A stretch of 64,000 nucleotides of DNA from Dromaius novaehollandiae (taxonomy: Eukaryota; Chordata; Aves; Casuariiformes; Dromaiidae): positions 40,372,254 to 40,436,253 of the forward strand of contig NC_088100.1 of NCBI RefSeq assembly GCF_036370855.1, in the 5' to 3' direction. How positions within the stretch are numbered: position 1 is the stretch's first letter; each line of letters begins with the position of its first letter. The notes under the pieces are model-generated. The model saw only the letters and a list, made by a program, of their open reading frames with translations, was not told the origin of the DNA and ran no database searches. Shown one piece after another: positions 35,301-64,000 of the stretch. Made by a program: the position numbers and the translations under genes.

Positions 35301-38300
35301 ACTGACCTTTCTGCTTGCAGATAATCTGCTTATGAATTTAACATTTATTTGGCCCTTCATATGCTTTTACTACTGATGTTGTAAATATCCCAAATTCACC
35401 TAGCATGCCATAGCAGAAGTATACATATGGTAGGCCTTACCTGCGTAGGCACAAATACACATGTAACTTTAAAATTTAGTTTCTACAACTGCCTGCCTAG
35501 TAATAACATCTTCTGCAGATATTCCAAGAAAACTCCCGTCTGCAACGTTCACGAAAAGTGAACATGACAAAAAAGCTCTCCCAAATGTTTATAGTGTGAT
35601 ACTAGACCTGAAACTGTAAGAGTGTAAAGACTCATCTCTGAATTAGTAATTATATTTTGTTTTTCAAGACCCACATATTCCAGCAAAACTGTTAAAAATT
35701 ACACCTGATAATAAGATAGCTATTGTTTAAGAAATACACCAATTTTCTGTATTATTGATAAAGTATTTTGTTACTCTTTGACACCTCTTTATACTACTGG
35801 TTTCAGATACCAAAAAAGGACTTGAGAATTTGGTCCTTTAAGATAAACTATAAAAAATTCAGGGATCCTACAACAGCAGTGGAGTATAAGAATAAACCAG
35901 ATACCTGTATGAGAACCAAACATTCTTCCTCACATTTTTCTTCTCAGAGAATTTCTGAAGTGGTAAAAATGTTTAATTACTTACAATACAAAGGTCCTAG
36001 CACTGATTCAGAACAAAAGCATAAACTTAATACATCATCAGCCTCATTTTTCTTCCTCCCTGCTGTGGATCATACAGCTAATCCTTCACACTTCCCAACT
36101 TGCAAATGGAGTGAGCTGTCACAAAACACAGCTTCTAACTAGAATCTGATAAAGGTTTTGCTGCTTTTTTTGCTGCTTTGATCAGAGATCAGTACAAGAG
36201 TTACTCATAAGCAGAGCTCAAACATCAGCACACAGGACTGCTTGAAACTCTTTCCTTTTCAACGTTGAAAAATGCTGAATAATATTACAGTTAGACCCTT
36301 TCATACCTAGTCATAAGAACCAACACATGCAGTCTGTCAGGACGTATATGCTGCTTTTCAAGTTTACAATAACAGATCTGCTTGAAAAGAATTTACATAC
36401 TGATAGCTTAAAAACAGGTTAACCAAGATCTTTAATTGCAACTTAATGGAGTGAAACCAACTGTCCTTGACTTGCTTTGCTTTTGGACAGACTCCAGCTC
36501 CATATAAATGGAAACAATATTCTCAATGTGGCCACCAAAAAATGCAGTGCAAAAAATTTGGTATTTATTGAATCTTACCCATTTCTACTTCACTCAAAAC
36601 CCTCTGGAAAACCTTTGAGAAAGCTCTCCAAAACATTTTTAAGCACCAGCCTTCTCTTCAAGGAATCCAAACTCCATATAGTATTTTTTTTAACAGTACC
36701 CAAGCAGCCAACTGTTTTCCTCTTCAAGAGTCACCTGTACAAACAAGCCTTTCACATAAAATTCATCATGTCAGAAATTCACACTAAAAGCACTGAGATT
36801 AGGGAAAGCAGCCAGTTTGAAGTTGAAGACAGAACAAGTAGCAGTTAAAAAAAAAAAAAAAAGGCATCTGATGAATGCAATCTCATTTTCAATACAAGCA
36901 CAAACTAAGCATGCCATAGTTATGATACATAAACACCCATGGTGGCACTGTATTTAATCTGGCAGAAGACTATTACATATTAATTTGGAGCAGCAGAGGA
37001 GTGACAGGGTGCTAACATGACATCACTTTTTATTTATAGCAGCTCTTAATGTCCCAAAGGATGAGATGAGCTGAGGTGCAGAGTCAATCACACGGGTTGG
37101 TATCTTACTTCTACTCCAATCTCAAATTATCATTTAGAGATATACACATTTTTATCAAGTCAGAACAAGGATCTTCTGGAACACACTACAGGAGATACAT
37201 CAGGATGCTGGAATCCAGGTAGTGGTCCACCTAGAAGCAACAGTGTGCTTTCCTACGCTGGCAAGTTAACAAAAGAATGAAGCCCTACAATGGGGAACAA
37301 GAAGGAAAGGGGCTGAGAACCCCAAGGCAGACAACAGAAATGAGAGCTCATATTTCTGTCTTGTCTTTATCTTCAACAACAGAAGACCTGAGATGACAAT
37401 CTAGCAGAGATTTTCCATTCCTAAAATTCTGATAATATAGTAAAAATAACCCCAGTATTCAGGGAAGATAGGTTTCAGGGAATTAGACAGAATACTCCGA
37501 TACTGTGCCTATGTGCATAATTCTGAACCTGTAATCTCACTACTTTGTAAATGAAAGTTCACTAAGAGCTGCTAAAGGCATATTTCCCTGAAATCATAAC
37601 CATCACCAGCTGAAGTTTCAATTACATTTCAACTAAAACTTTTCTCCATGTAGTTGAAAAGGTATAGAGCTACATGATACAAAAGACTTCTGTGTAACCA
37701 GAAGCTGACAGGCAGTTAAGTTAAATTTAGAAAGGAGCACAGTTAAATCAAAAGATTGCTTTAAAACTGCTCCAAATCCCAAAAGCAGATAATCCAAGTC
37801 ATTCGAAAAATAGTAATTCTACCTATAACACACAGATCTGGACTTACCATGTAATAAGTTCTCACTGAATCACACTGATACTCAGAATTACACAGACATC
37901 CTCAACCAACACTGATAGAACAGTTTGAAAACAGCTGAAAATATCTGGCAGCAAACTCCTAAACCCAGAACACAAAGATTATATACCTTCAGCTCTTTCA
38001 ATATCTACGTAGTTCCCACTTATGGTGCAAGTGCCTGGTCTATCATAAACAGATTTCCTTTGACATGCCACTTAAAACTGAAGGGAGAAGAGCACAGCTG
38101 TTCTATGAGTCAGCTGCAGTATGTTAAATCAATAGTTTCTTGTCAGTTATATAACGAACATGCTTCCACAACAAGAAGCAATATATGCAAGTCTAAAAGA
38201 TTTCTTAGCCTCTGAAGAATTAGACAAGATTTCCATCCACCTCCTTCCTAATCTAAAATTCAGACCCACCCCACACTTGCTAGTAAATAAAGTTTTCATT

Positions 38301-38690
38301 TAAACACTCAGATTTAAGTTTATTCATACACAGCAAAGTTCCACCTGCATATTAAAAACAAACAGATTAGAAGTAAATGTTTTATTCTTCCAACTAAATT
38401 CCAGTACTACAAGGGCAGTAAAACAATGATACACTGAAAAATTGCAGCAATAAACATTTGTTAAAGACTGATAGAATAAATAAAAACTACAAAAATGAGA
38501 AATCATATAAACCCATTCTTAACCCCCAAAAAAGTCATGGAATACAGAAATGCCCTCCTTCACTATTTCACAGGCAGTACTGTGGGCTATTTGCTTAAAA
38601 TTGTCCTGGGATTACATTCTAATTCAACTGTGATTACAGCCTTGTTGTAGTGCACAGTTATGAAAACCACACTAACTTCAGTCAGAAGTG
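32346..38690. other. Convergent intergenic region between ORC3 and AKIRIN2
   Basis: 6.3 kb between the two 3' ends. It holds a T20 run at 32462-32481 and several short open frames with no recognisable similarity. Other AATAAA signals for the - strand (for example 38381-38386 and 38319-38324) mean some of the right part may be extended AKIRIN2 3' UTR. I recognise no other gene. Confidence 0.6.
32462..32481 (+). repeat. Poly(T) run, 20 nt
   Basis: An uninterrupted T20 followed by GGGG, about 140 nt past the ORC3 polyadenylation signal. Confidence 0.9.
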
Positions 38691-39037
38691 TCATTCTACA
38701 TTTTTATTTACACAACCAGTGAAGGGCAACTTCTAGAACACCAGCTTTAATCCTTTACTTTTTCAAACTTATTAACATAAGAAGCCAAATTGTAATGATA
38801 CAGCAAATGAGGCCACTGGTATTATTACAGGTAGCAAAGGTCCACATCCAGGTGGTACTGACATCAAGGAGCACTCCAAAACCAGTTGCTGCATAAGAGT
38901 GGTTGCCACTGACAAAAGCTTGAAATAACCTGTGTTCACAGGGGGAGAAATATGGCATTGCTGCAAGTCTTTACTGGGACAGCTTGCAACAATAAAAGAG
39001 GGTGTATAGGGCAGCCCACATATGCAGAAAACGTGAT
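38690..39037 (-). other. AKIRIN2: AKIRIN2 3' UTR (proximal form)
   Basis: Runs from the stop to shortly after the first AATAAA (38703-38708 on the complement). Longer forms ending at signals near 38381 or 38319 are possible. The stretch is low in stop codons in two frames, but no protein is recognisable. Confidence 0.6.
38703..38708 (-). promoter_or_regulatory. AKIRIN2 polyadenylation signal (first candidate)
   Basis: AATAAA on the - strand (context GTGTAAATAAAAATG), 330 nt past the stop. Further AATAAA copies lie at 38381-38386 and 38319-38324. Confidence 0.6.
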
Positions 39038-55929
<16,892 letters not shown>

Positions 55930-56408
55930 GGCGCGGGGCGGCGGCGGGGCGGAGGCAGGGGGCTCGGAGCGAGGGGCAGGGGAGGCGGCGGCGGCCGGCC
56001 CTGCCCAGAGGCTCCTCCGCCGCTGTCTGGGGCGGACTGGGGGGGAGGCAAGGGAGGGCGGCAGGGAAAGGAGGGGGCGGCTGCGTCAGGGCCGCCGCCG
56101 CCTCCCCGTCGGCCTCTCTCTGGGGAGCGGCCCCGGCCCGCGGCGGCTCCGGCTCGGCCGGCCCGATCCCCTCTCTCGCCGCCCGCCCTGCCCTGGCCGG
56201 GCCGATTCCGCCCGCGGCCGGTGGCGGGACGGGAGCTGGGCTGGCGGGCGCGGAGCTGGGCCCGGCTACGCGGCCCGGGGCCGCCGATGACGAGCGATGG
56301 CGACGAGGCCCCGAGCGGCGGCAGCGGCGGCGCTTCCCTCTGTGACTCCCACACCAGCAATATGGCGTCAATAACAACGCCGCGGATTCAAAAACCAGCC
56401 CCCCGCAC

Positions 56409-56420
56409 TGCGCCTGCGCT
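56409..56420 (+). promoter_or_regulatory. NRF1-like site
   Basis: TGCGCCTGCGCT, one base from the NRF1 consensus palindrome (TGCGCATGCGCR), just upstream of the probable AKIRIN2 start. Confidence 0.55.
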
Positions 56421-56515
56421 CCTGGGGCGGCGGCGGCCGCGGAGGCTCAGGGCACTTGTGGTTTCCCCACCCCCGCGCCACCGCTCGGCGGCGGGGCGCC
56501 CGCCGGGGCGGCGGG

Positions 56516-56535
56516 ACTACAAATCCCGCCGTGCC
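56516..56535 (+). promoter_or_regulatory. ZNF143 (Staf)-like site
   Basis: actacaaatcccgccgtgcc closely follows the extended ZNF143 motif (ACTACAATTCCCAGCATGC). Such sites are common in CpG-island and bidirectional promoters. Confidence 0.6.
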
Positions 56536-56599
56536 TCGCGCCTCCCGCCTTGGTTTCCGTGTTCTGATTTAAATCCCCCCTCGGAGGCTGCGGTGTGGG

Positions 56600-56923
56600 G
56601 TGGGGGTTAAAGGACAAGGTGGAGGAGGTACGCGAGATGGCGGCGCCCGTGGGGCGTGGGGCTGAGCTCTGGGGGAGCTGCTCGGCGAGCAGCGCAGCCC
56701 CCCGCGGGAGCCGGGGAGCTCTCGGAGTCCGTGGGACACAAAGGGGACGGGCGCCCGCCCGCGCTAGGCCCCTCGGCCTGCCCGCGGCCCCCCGGGCAGG
56801 GTCCGGCCCAGGCCCCCTCTTGTTTTTAGTGCAGGTGCCGAGAGGCTCCAGCAGCGCTTGTATCTCCGCAGGGAGCTCGTGCGCCTTTGGGAGAAGGGCG
56901 ACGTGCAGTGAGCAGCCTCCGCG
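56600..56923 (+). ncRNA. Possible divergent transcript first exon
   Basis: A weak proposal. The CpG island extends 500 nt beyond the AKIRIN2 start, carries a right-facing YY1 motif, and has a consensus-like donor GCG|GTGAGG at 56924. The open frame from the ATG at 56638 (about 96 residues) has the Gly/Ala/Arg/Pro content expected by chance in G/C-rich DNA. No protein family recognised. Confidence 0.25.
56634..56644 (+). promoter_or_regulatory. YY1-like site
   Basis: GAGATGGCGGC matches the YY1 core (AAGATGGCGGC), oriented to the right. A second ATGGCG core lies at 56362-56367. YY1 sites of this form usually sit just downstream of a start site. Confidence 0.5.
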
Positions 56924-58339
56924 GTGAGGGCAGAGCAGTGCGGGTGCAGGAGCCAGCTCGGAGGTGCAGAGTGGGTGGAGGTTACGGCTGAGGACACGGC
57001 AGGGGAAGAGGTGTGTGGTGCTGGGGGCTGTGCCTCGGCTTTGCCAGCCGATGTTCCCCTAGTTACATAAATGGCTTTCTGGCTTAAGGAGGGTAGTGAG
57101 GGAGGAGGTTCAGAGAACTATGTGTCTGTGTGGAAAGGGCAGAGAATTGTTCAACTTCCTAATTGAAACAAACCATGCAGCAGTTCACTGCTGTGGGAAA
57201 GCTAGCAGGCATTGATAAGGCCTAAAATGTGCAGCTTTTCTGTGTCAGCCCTGTGAGTTTAGCTCTTAGCATAAAGACAGATTTGTCTTTGGAAAATGAA
57301 ATGAGAAATATGCCCTCAGGAAAACTTTGACACTTTCAGGTTTTTTTATTATTTTCTTAGGAAGAATAAGCTAGCCTTTCTCTAATGGCATTTGAAAAAG
57401 AAGAAAAGACTTAGTATCATTTGGAAATTTTTGCTTTACATGTTCTATGTATGTGGCATATATTAATTAAGCCCTAATAGCACCCAGACAGTCTAAACAC
57501 AAATCTTATGCCTGTGTTAGCAAAGTGGTTGTGCATTTCTTAGCGTAGCTGAGGTTCTAAGAGGTAAGGTGACCTGGCTGAGCCTTTCTGCCCAACAAAA
57601 ATATAAATAGTAACTAATAATTTGCTTTCTCTGTGACAAATAGCTCATGACAGCGTTGGAACAACTAGGAGAAATTTTCCTTAGGTTTACCTGATTAGGC
57701 CTTGGCCTAAAACTAATTACAGAAAATAACAAAATGATTCTCCTTACTGTTATTTTTTTCCTCTGTAGAGGAAGTACTTTAAATATTTCCTTACTAAGGA
57801 GGAAGATGACAAGCCCTTCTAAAACTAAGACAAATTCTGGTTCCCCATAACAAGGCTAAGGAAATGTACTGATATTGTTACAGTGTTATAATTGTCCTAC
57901 TATTGTTATACTGGTATAACTCCTTCTGTGGATACTCTTATTTGGAATAATGATGGCTCTTTTTCCATTCATTTAATTCACAATTTCCATTAAATTTCCC
58001 TAAGCAGATAGGTTTCCCTGTATTCATGCAACAGTCTTAAGTATTCTGACCAAGCACTTCACCCACGAAAACCGAGGCAAAGCTGCTTTTACAGGTTTTG
58101 AATTAAGGAAGTCTTGCCTTGACATATGTGTGATGCACTCGTGTAGTTTAGGATGCTCTGCACCTATACAGGACTAAGACAGCCAGTTCTGTCTTCATCT
58201 GTTTGTCGAGATGTGTCCATGTTTGGGTGCAATATTGGAAAAAAAATACACTAAATTTTAGAATAATCATCACTCTCCCACTGAACTTCATATTTGTGCT
58301 GTTTTATATGCATTTTTTGCCTTCAGAGGCAGAAAAGAT

Positions 58340-58690
58340 TCGGTTGTATTAGCTCAAGTGACACCAAGCCCTAAGGAGCATTCAGGCACAATTTTTAAGT
58401 CAATTAAGACAGTCTGAGGAACCAGGCAAAACTTCATCAAGATAAGCTGCTAGAAAGCTAGCTTTTGCCAAGGCAGGTAGGACTATAATTGTAAGCAACT
58501 GATTAGAACCATGATTGTCCTAATCAACAGAGTTACTCAGGCTTTAGCTGACCTTTAATTTGTTGAGCTAAACTGAAATGAGTCTGATTTAAGTCAAAAT
58601 AAGAATTCTCATAGCCCTTTGCAGCAAATTAAACCCAGCTAAACCAATGCAGCTTTGCTTGTAGACAAGCCCTAAGGCAGCAAAATGTCC
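58340..58690. mobile_element. Decayed DNA-transposon-like (MITE) sequence
   Basis: Contains words typical of old amniote non-autonomous DNA elements: gctaaactgaaatgagtctg, aaacccagctaaaccaatgc and tgtagacaagccctaagg. aagccctaagg occurs at both ends (about 58366 and 58666). Family not determined. Confidence 0.4.
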
Positions 58691-61600
58691 AACAGCAGTG
58701 ACAGTGTGTGATGATTGTCAGGGAACATGTTGTTTTACTTTCTTTGTGGCAGGAAACACCATAGGGTCAAGGCTGCAAGCCACTGTTTATATTGTTACTT
58801 CTTCTACTTACTATATAACCAATTTGCAGTGTCCCATTTTGTGCTACATAGAGTGTCTTTAGAAATCTATATGTTATAAGCATATTTTTAAATAAATAGC
58901 ATCAACTAATTTTATTAATAGTGGGAACAGGGTATAGTTTATTTAGAGCTAGTGTTGTACTGTTTTTTACTGGATCTGCACTTCAAGCATGACACCCGTT
59001 AAAAGGACAAGTCCAGATGTAGGACAACATTATGACCTTTGTATTTTGGCTGGTGTGGGAAAATAACTGTTTTAGTATATTGCTTTGGGACCATGAGGAA
59101 AATACTAGCTGCCTGAATGCTAGTCTTTATACGTTATCTTTTCTTCCGTCCTCATCTCCTTCCTTCTGCACCACTCTGTTCCTCTATTGTTCTTAGGTTT
59201 TTTGCTGTCTTCCTCTCATTCTCTTTATGTGCCACGTTGATTCTGCTTCCTCTTCCTTTTCCTTGAGACGTGCTATTCATTCTATGCAGAGTCCACATCA
59301 CAGTCCTTTTATTTTCTTTTGTGCTGTCTGACCATATTCCTCCCACTCATGGAACAAGGTGACACTTCACACAGTGGGTCATTTCTCCTTAACTGGTTCT
59401 GCTCACAAGCACGTGACCTCCAGTTAGCTAAGCTATTTTCTAGGCTTTGTTCCATTTTACCCTGCTTTAGGAAAAGTCACATTAGCAGTGTCTGCCATTC
59501 CATTTGAATTTGGTCATACATATCAAAGGTTTCTTACTTGTGTATTAGGCACACATTGTGCCTGCAGATTTTATAGGCACAATGCAGTAGAGAGAATCTG
59601 TCAGGATTTCAGTGATGTGTTTGTGTGGTGCCAAGTGAAAAATGATTAGTTAAGCTGAGAAAATGGGGATTAGTGCAGGAATTGCGAGGTGGGAAAAACA
59701 GCCAAAAGAAAAAATGCAATCACTTTCTCAATCTGCTTCGCTGTACAGTAGCACAAACAAGTGCTGGCAAAAGGGAAAGGATGCACAGGGGGAGGAATGA
59801 AAGCCAGAGGTCAGGGAAGGTCAGCTCTTCTTCTTTTGGTGCTGATTTATGCTGGTAAAGTGTACATAAAGTTACACTCTGAACCTGTAATATGACCTTC
59901 AATAGGACAAATGGGATGCTTGGTTAGGAACTAAGGTATTAAGGTATTTCCAGCAGAAATACAGAAAATACAGAAGTATTAGTATTGGTGCAGTATGTCA
60001 TCTGAAATACTATATGCATTTCCAGTCATACACATTAAGGAAAGATTAATTCAAAGTAGAATTTGTATAGGAAAAGGTGACTGGGCTGATTAAAAAATAG
60101 GAATGGAAAACTTAGTTACTGCAAGAAATTAAAGGAATATTTCGCCCAACCAAATAGCAGTTGACATTTATGATTTTTCATAATAGATCGTAAAGCACAA
60201 GAAGTAGGTAAGTTCAAGGGAATTTTAAGATCTATCTTAGTTTTAAGGACCATGCTGGTACAAGAACTGGCAATTACTATACCCAAAGTGGAAACTACGG
60301 AAAGATTTATAACTATCAGAGGTATGAGGTTCCAGAGCAGTCTTTCAGTAGCAGTAGTATGGGCAGAAATAAACAAAACAATCAAAATCAAATCTGACTG
60401 GTCTTTAAGCTTAATATTCTAAGGAAAAGGTTTTATGATATGATTGCCTACAATGGCACAAAATTCTCAGGAGGGACCCAAGAAGTCATTGTAATCATTT
60501 TGCGGTAGACTCTGGCAACCATGAAGTCACAGTGAAACTAAACTTTCTACTTGCAAGAAGGTGAAGCAGCAATAACCCATTTCAGTCAGTCCACCTATAT
60601 TCAGGACAATACAATGAGGCTATAAAAGGAAAATTACTAAACTCACTGGTGTATAAGCATGAATTGTGCTAACAGACCTGGATATAGAATAATTAGGAAG
60701 CAGTGAGTAAAATTTTGCAGCTCTACCTACTGCAGTTATTATCTCTACAATTTCAGGAAAGTGTCAATACTAGCAGAGTATGGAACAGTGCACTTCACCA
60801 TCTATTGTCAGTCATGACCTTGGATTGGTTCACCAAAAGTAATGGGGTGTAGGGAGGGCAGCGTCATGGGGTATTGGAAATGTTACTGCAACCTGAAGCA
60901 AAGAATGCCCTATTCCTTAATGCCCTGCACACCCGTGCCCTCTGCTGTCAAACATACCCTCTCGAACAATACACAAATAAAAGCTTCCATTGCACCTGTC
61001 TTTGTTATCTTTTGTCCTTTTTTGCTTACTTTTGGCATATAAGGAGTTTGCATTTTCAAACTACACATATGAGGTTCCCTGCGTGAATTTTTTGAAAAAC
61101 ACTGCATCAAACTAAACTCTGATTTCCTCTTGATCCCCAAAAGATGCCACAGTGTTTTAGCAGAAAGAAGAAGTACTCTTTTCTACAGAGATTCTTTGCA
61201 AAAAAAATTATTTAATTTTTATAGGACAGTTTATTGTTCATAAGTGATTATACTCGTAAAGGAACAGTATAATATTACTAACCGGAAAGTAGAATCAAGT
61301 TGCCTAAAAATACATTGAATGGGAATGGTGAAAAAAATTACAGGCCAAATCATGTGAGTAATATTAAATGTGAATTAAGAGCCATTGAAGTCAAACATAT
61401 TTTGAGTTGTGTGAATGCCACTCAAGTGTTGTGGTGGACCGGAGTCCAGGTTCTCAGTGAACTTATGCAACTGCGTAAGGCTCACGTAAGGCAGCATAAG
61501 GATGTGGTGAAGATCAGGTGTTTCTTCCAGACACAGTGACAAACAAGATGTATTAACTATTCCGTACTAATTATATGGACTGGGGATAGGGGCAATATCT

Positions 61601-61922
61601 CTTAGAGCCTAAAGCAACTTATTAACTTATTTCCTGCTGCAGAATCTTTATTGTCACCCAGGGTGTATAAAGGAGACAAAATGCAACCAGAGATCTTAGG
61701 TGCTTTTGCAGTAATGGCAGTTGAGGAAAAGAAAAACATTTATTTGTAAAACACCTTAATTGTGGAGGACATTAACAGTTGTATTTAGAACTACGTTTTA
61801 AGTATACTTGAACCTGCTTGGCAGATGTTTCTTCAAATTTATGAGGAGGGTTTAGATACCTTTATTTTGTTCACTCACAAGACCTACTCCTGTAGTTCAG
61901 CGTGCACATTGAAGAAATCGGC

Positions 61923-61953
61923 ACATACTTTTGGTTGCAAACCGAAAGTATGT
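61923..61953. repeat. Short near-perfect hairpin
   Basis: Arms acatacttttggtt (61923-61936) and aaccgaaagtatgt (61940-61953) with a 3-nt loop gca. 13 of 14 positions pair, and the fourteenth would be a U-G pair in RNA. Confidence 0.9.
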
Positions 61954-62469
61954 TGCTTCTGTGGAAATTTTGCATGTAAACTGTGAAAGCCAGCTGAAAA
62001 TTTCATTGTTATTAAACTCACTTTTCTCAAAAACTCATAAAGAAAAAGGAAGAACTGAAGACTTTTAAAATTTGTTATTTCCCCAGATCATTTACTAAGG
62101 GTTGAACTTCTCTTTCAGTATTTTACCTGTGTTTTCTATCCTTCTCTTTTTTTCAGGTAGCATCTGACAATGTTTTGTTCTCAGAAACTTTTTTTTCCCT
62201 CTAAAGCTGTCCTCTGGGGTCCTCTCTGTTTTCTGGTTCATCTAAGCACTGTGCCATCAACATGCAACTACTTCTTAACCTGCTTCTCCACCTCGGATAA
62301 GTTCACCCCATCTGCTTCTACATCTCTGCCCACCTGTGACAATCCCTCCCATGCAGTACCTTTCACTTTCTGTTTACCTTGACCAGTCACTAAAAAAAAA
62401 CCCCATATCCCACAACACTATTTTTCTGCTTCCACTAGGGTATATCTTCAGCTTCTCCTTTTTGCTCAG

Positions 62470-62900
62470 TTTAGGGTGTCTCCTTTCCCCAGTCTAGCAG
62501 ATAAAGATTTCATTACCCTCCTCTGCCTTTTTCCTCCGGGAGCTGCAAGGCTCCCCTTGGCCCCCCATCCTGGCCTGCCTATTGTTCTCCCCCTCCATTT
62601 CGGGCTGCACCTTCAGAGCCCTGCATTGTTCTGCTGCTGCTTTAGTTCAGCGTTTGTGTCTTTGCTCCCACACATTCTGGTCCAGCCAAGCTTTCCTCTA
62701 ATCGATTCCTTCCTTACCTCCTTGTGCTTTCCCGGGGGCTTTCATTCATGCTGCCCTTTTTGTTTAAATCTAGAACAACTGCCCCGATCTTGTGAACCAA
62801 ATCCACGCTGTCTTCATTCAAATCTCTCTATAAAATGTACTTCTGCCATAAAGCCTATCCAACACAGATTCCTCGACTGGAATATATTCCATTCCTCTAT
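62470..62900 (+). mobile_element. Ancient LINE (L2/CR1-like) ORF2 3' remnant
   Basis: C/T-rich strand. The frame around 62808-62870 reads TLSSFKSLYKMYFCHKAYPT, which resembles the (S)FKSLLKTHFF-type motif at the end of ORF2 in old amniote L2/CR1-like LINEs. The stretch before it (catgctgccctttttgttt, ctagaacaactgcccc) also fits that region. Stops and frameshifts interrupt it. Confidence 0.45.
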
Positions 62901-63084
62901 AATAAAAACAAATCCTGTTTCATAACAAAACAAAAAGAACTGAACAAGAAACTGGCTACGCAATTAACTTTTGCCAGTTGCTTTCTGCCAAGAGCAACAT
63001 GCTTGTTCTTATCCTGCTCCTTAGGATTGTCCTCCCCATATGCCGCATGTTTGTGCTTTTGTTTTCTTATCAGCTTTTGAGTAC

Positions 63085-63200
63085 TTACTGAGGGGTCCTG
63101 GCCTGATCCTGTGCTCACATCCTTGTAAAGTGGGGAGGAACTTCACTGAAGTGAACAGAGTTTTGACAAGGTTAAATTTTCATGAAGGGAGAATCACGCC
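63085..63200. repeat. Possible old palindromic amniote repeat fragment
   Basis: ggtcctggcctgatcctgtg and cttcactgaagtgaacagag resemble a well-known ancient palindromic element built on 'attgacttcaatgggagtttt'. A second fragment (gttgacttcagtggaagcgg) lies near 63726. Assigned by eye only. Confidence 0.3.
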
Positions 63201-64000
63201 TTTGTTTTAGTATTAGCTATTAAAGACTGTGCACAGCTCCAGTACAGCGTTCTGGTTTTAATTAATAAGAATTAGCATATACATCTACATGCACTCTTTT
63301 TTCCCTTTGCATGCTCAGCTGCTTTGAAGAAAACCTCTTTGTATGTCTTCTTGGTTATTCTATATCTTGACATTAAAAAACAAAACAAATAAAAAATGAA
63401 AACCAAAGTAACATAAAACTCCCACGCAAACAAAGGGATTAGCTACTCCCGGTGACTTGGAGCCCTAGGAGAAGCCCTTCCCGCCTGCTGAGAGGAGCCG
63501 ACTTGCAGGCTGTGCTCTCCGCTGCTGGGAGCTGCGCGTTCCCAGCCTGCTGCCCCTTCCTTCATGTTTGCACAATCCCCCTGCAGTGACTTCCCAGTCC
63601 TAACGGGGGCTTCTGGCCATTATTGTATTATTATTATTTAATAAACAACCACATAAAACACTGGTTGGTGTTTAAATAAGAGTAAAGAAAGGAAAGCTCT
63701 GACTCCTAGACTGTTTTGTTTTCCTGTTGACTTCAGTGGAAGCGGGAGCAGGTTTTCTATACAATACCTACGCTAGCACAACCCATGCTTACCTTTAATA
63801 TTTTAGGAAAGGTACTGCTTACTGCTGTTAAGGTGGCCCCAGTGCAGATGAGGGGGCCAGACCTATTGCAACTGTCAATCCCTGTTGCAACAGGAGATAT
63901 AAAAGTATAGCTGTAACCTGGACGTTCCCAAGTAAAATGCATTAACAGTTTTTCTTGCCTAAGCTATCGCTTGCAAGTATGCAGCATCATTTTCTGCACT

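Larger units (their letters stand above)
56961..64000. other. Intergenic region upstream of AKIRIN2
   Basis: No gene recognised. Contains decayed repeats (58340-58690, 62470-62900, 63085-63200), a C/T-rich tract near 59130-59330, a short hairpin at 61923-61953, and a G/C-richer unassigned block at 63440-63620 with a 7-bp inverted repeat (gctggga / tcccagc, near 63523-63545). Confidence 0.6.

Noticed and set aside
35768..36848. Two open frames of 124 and 123 codons in the intergenic region
   Set aside because: Lys/Ser/Thr-rich chance frames in A/T-rich DNA; no similarity and no splice context.
56595..56927. 110-codon open frame starting near the divergent promoter
   Set aside because: No family similarity and G/C-driven composition. 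Kept only as a possible non-coding first exon.
62476..62925. 149-codon open frame on the + strand
   Set aside because: Lies in the pyrimidine-rich LINE-like remnant. The LINE-like motif is in a different frame, so this is not a gene.

Overview
The window is vertebrate nuclear DNA, most likely from a bird. It holds two convergent (tail-to-tail) protein genes and little else that codes. The evidence for a bird is as follows. Both proteins can be read exon by exon and are close to, but clearly diverged from, the mammalian versions. Introns are moderate in size. The recognisable transposon remnants are old, decayed CR1/L2-type LINE pieces, with no Alu, L1 or other mammalian-type repeats. A reptile outgroup cannot be excluded from sequence alone.

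Positions 1-32350 (+ strand): the 3' nine-tenths of ORC3 (origin recognition complex subunit 3). Seventeen coding exons give 653 residues up to a stop at 32262-32264. The missing N-terminus (about 60 residues, judged by the usual ~711-residue length) lies upstream of base 1. The last intron (31506-32158) has the hallmarks of a U12-type (minor spliceosome) intron. One exon uses a (TC)26/C18 microsatellite as its polypyrimidine tract, and another has a TAGCAG tandem acceptor.

Positions 32350-38700: about 6.3 kb between the two gene ends. I recognise no gene here. It may contain alternative long 3' UTR of AKIRIN2.

Positions 38690-56400 (- strand): complete AKIRIN2, with five coding exons and 190 residues. 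The start codon at 55929 sits in a strong Kozak context inside a CpG island (about 54990-56960). The last exon codes for only the final three residues and the stop, so the C-terminal SYVS motif is split by an intron. The promoter carries NRF1-, ZNF143- and YY1-like motifs, and divergent non-coding transcription to the right is plausible.

Positions 56960-64000: intergenic DNA with decayed repeats. These include DNA-transposon-like pieces near 58340-58690, a LINE remnant near 62470-62900, and a near-perfect short hairpin at 61923-61953.

ORC3 acts in replication licensing. Akirin-2 is a nuclear factor for proteasome import and inflammatory transcription. Nothing here suggests they work together; their adjacency is an old syntenic arrangement also found in mammals. 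I found no new multi-gene system. The most worthwhile signals are splicing-related, plus a ~99-nt palindrome inside AKIRIN2 intron 1.
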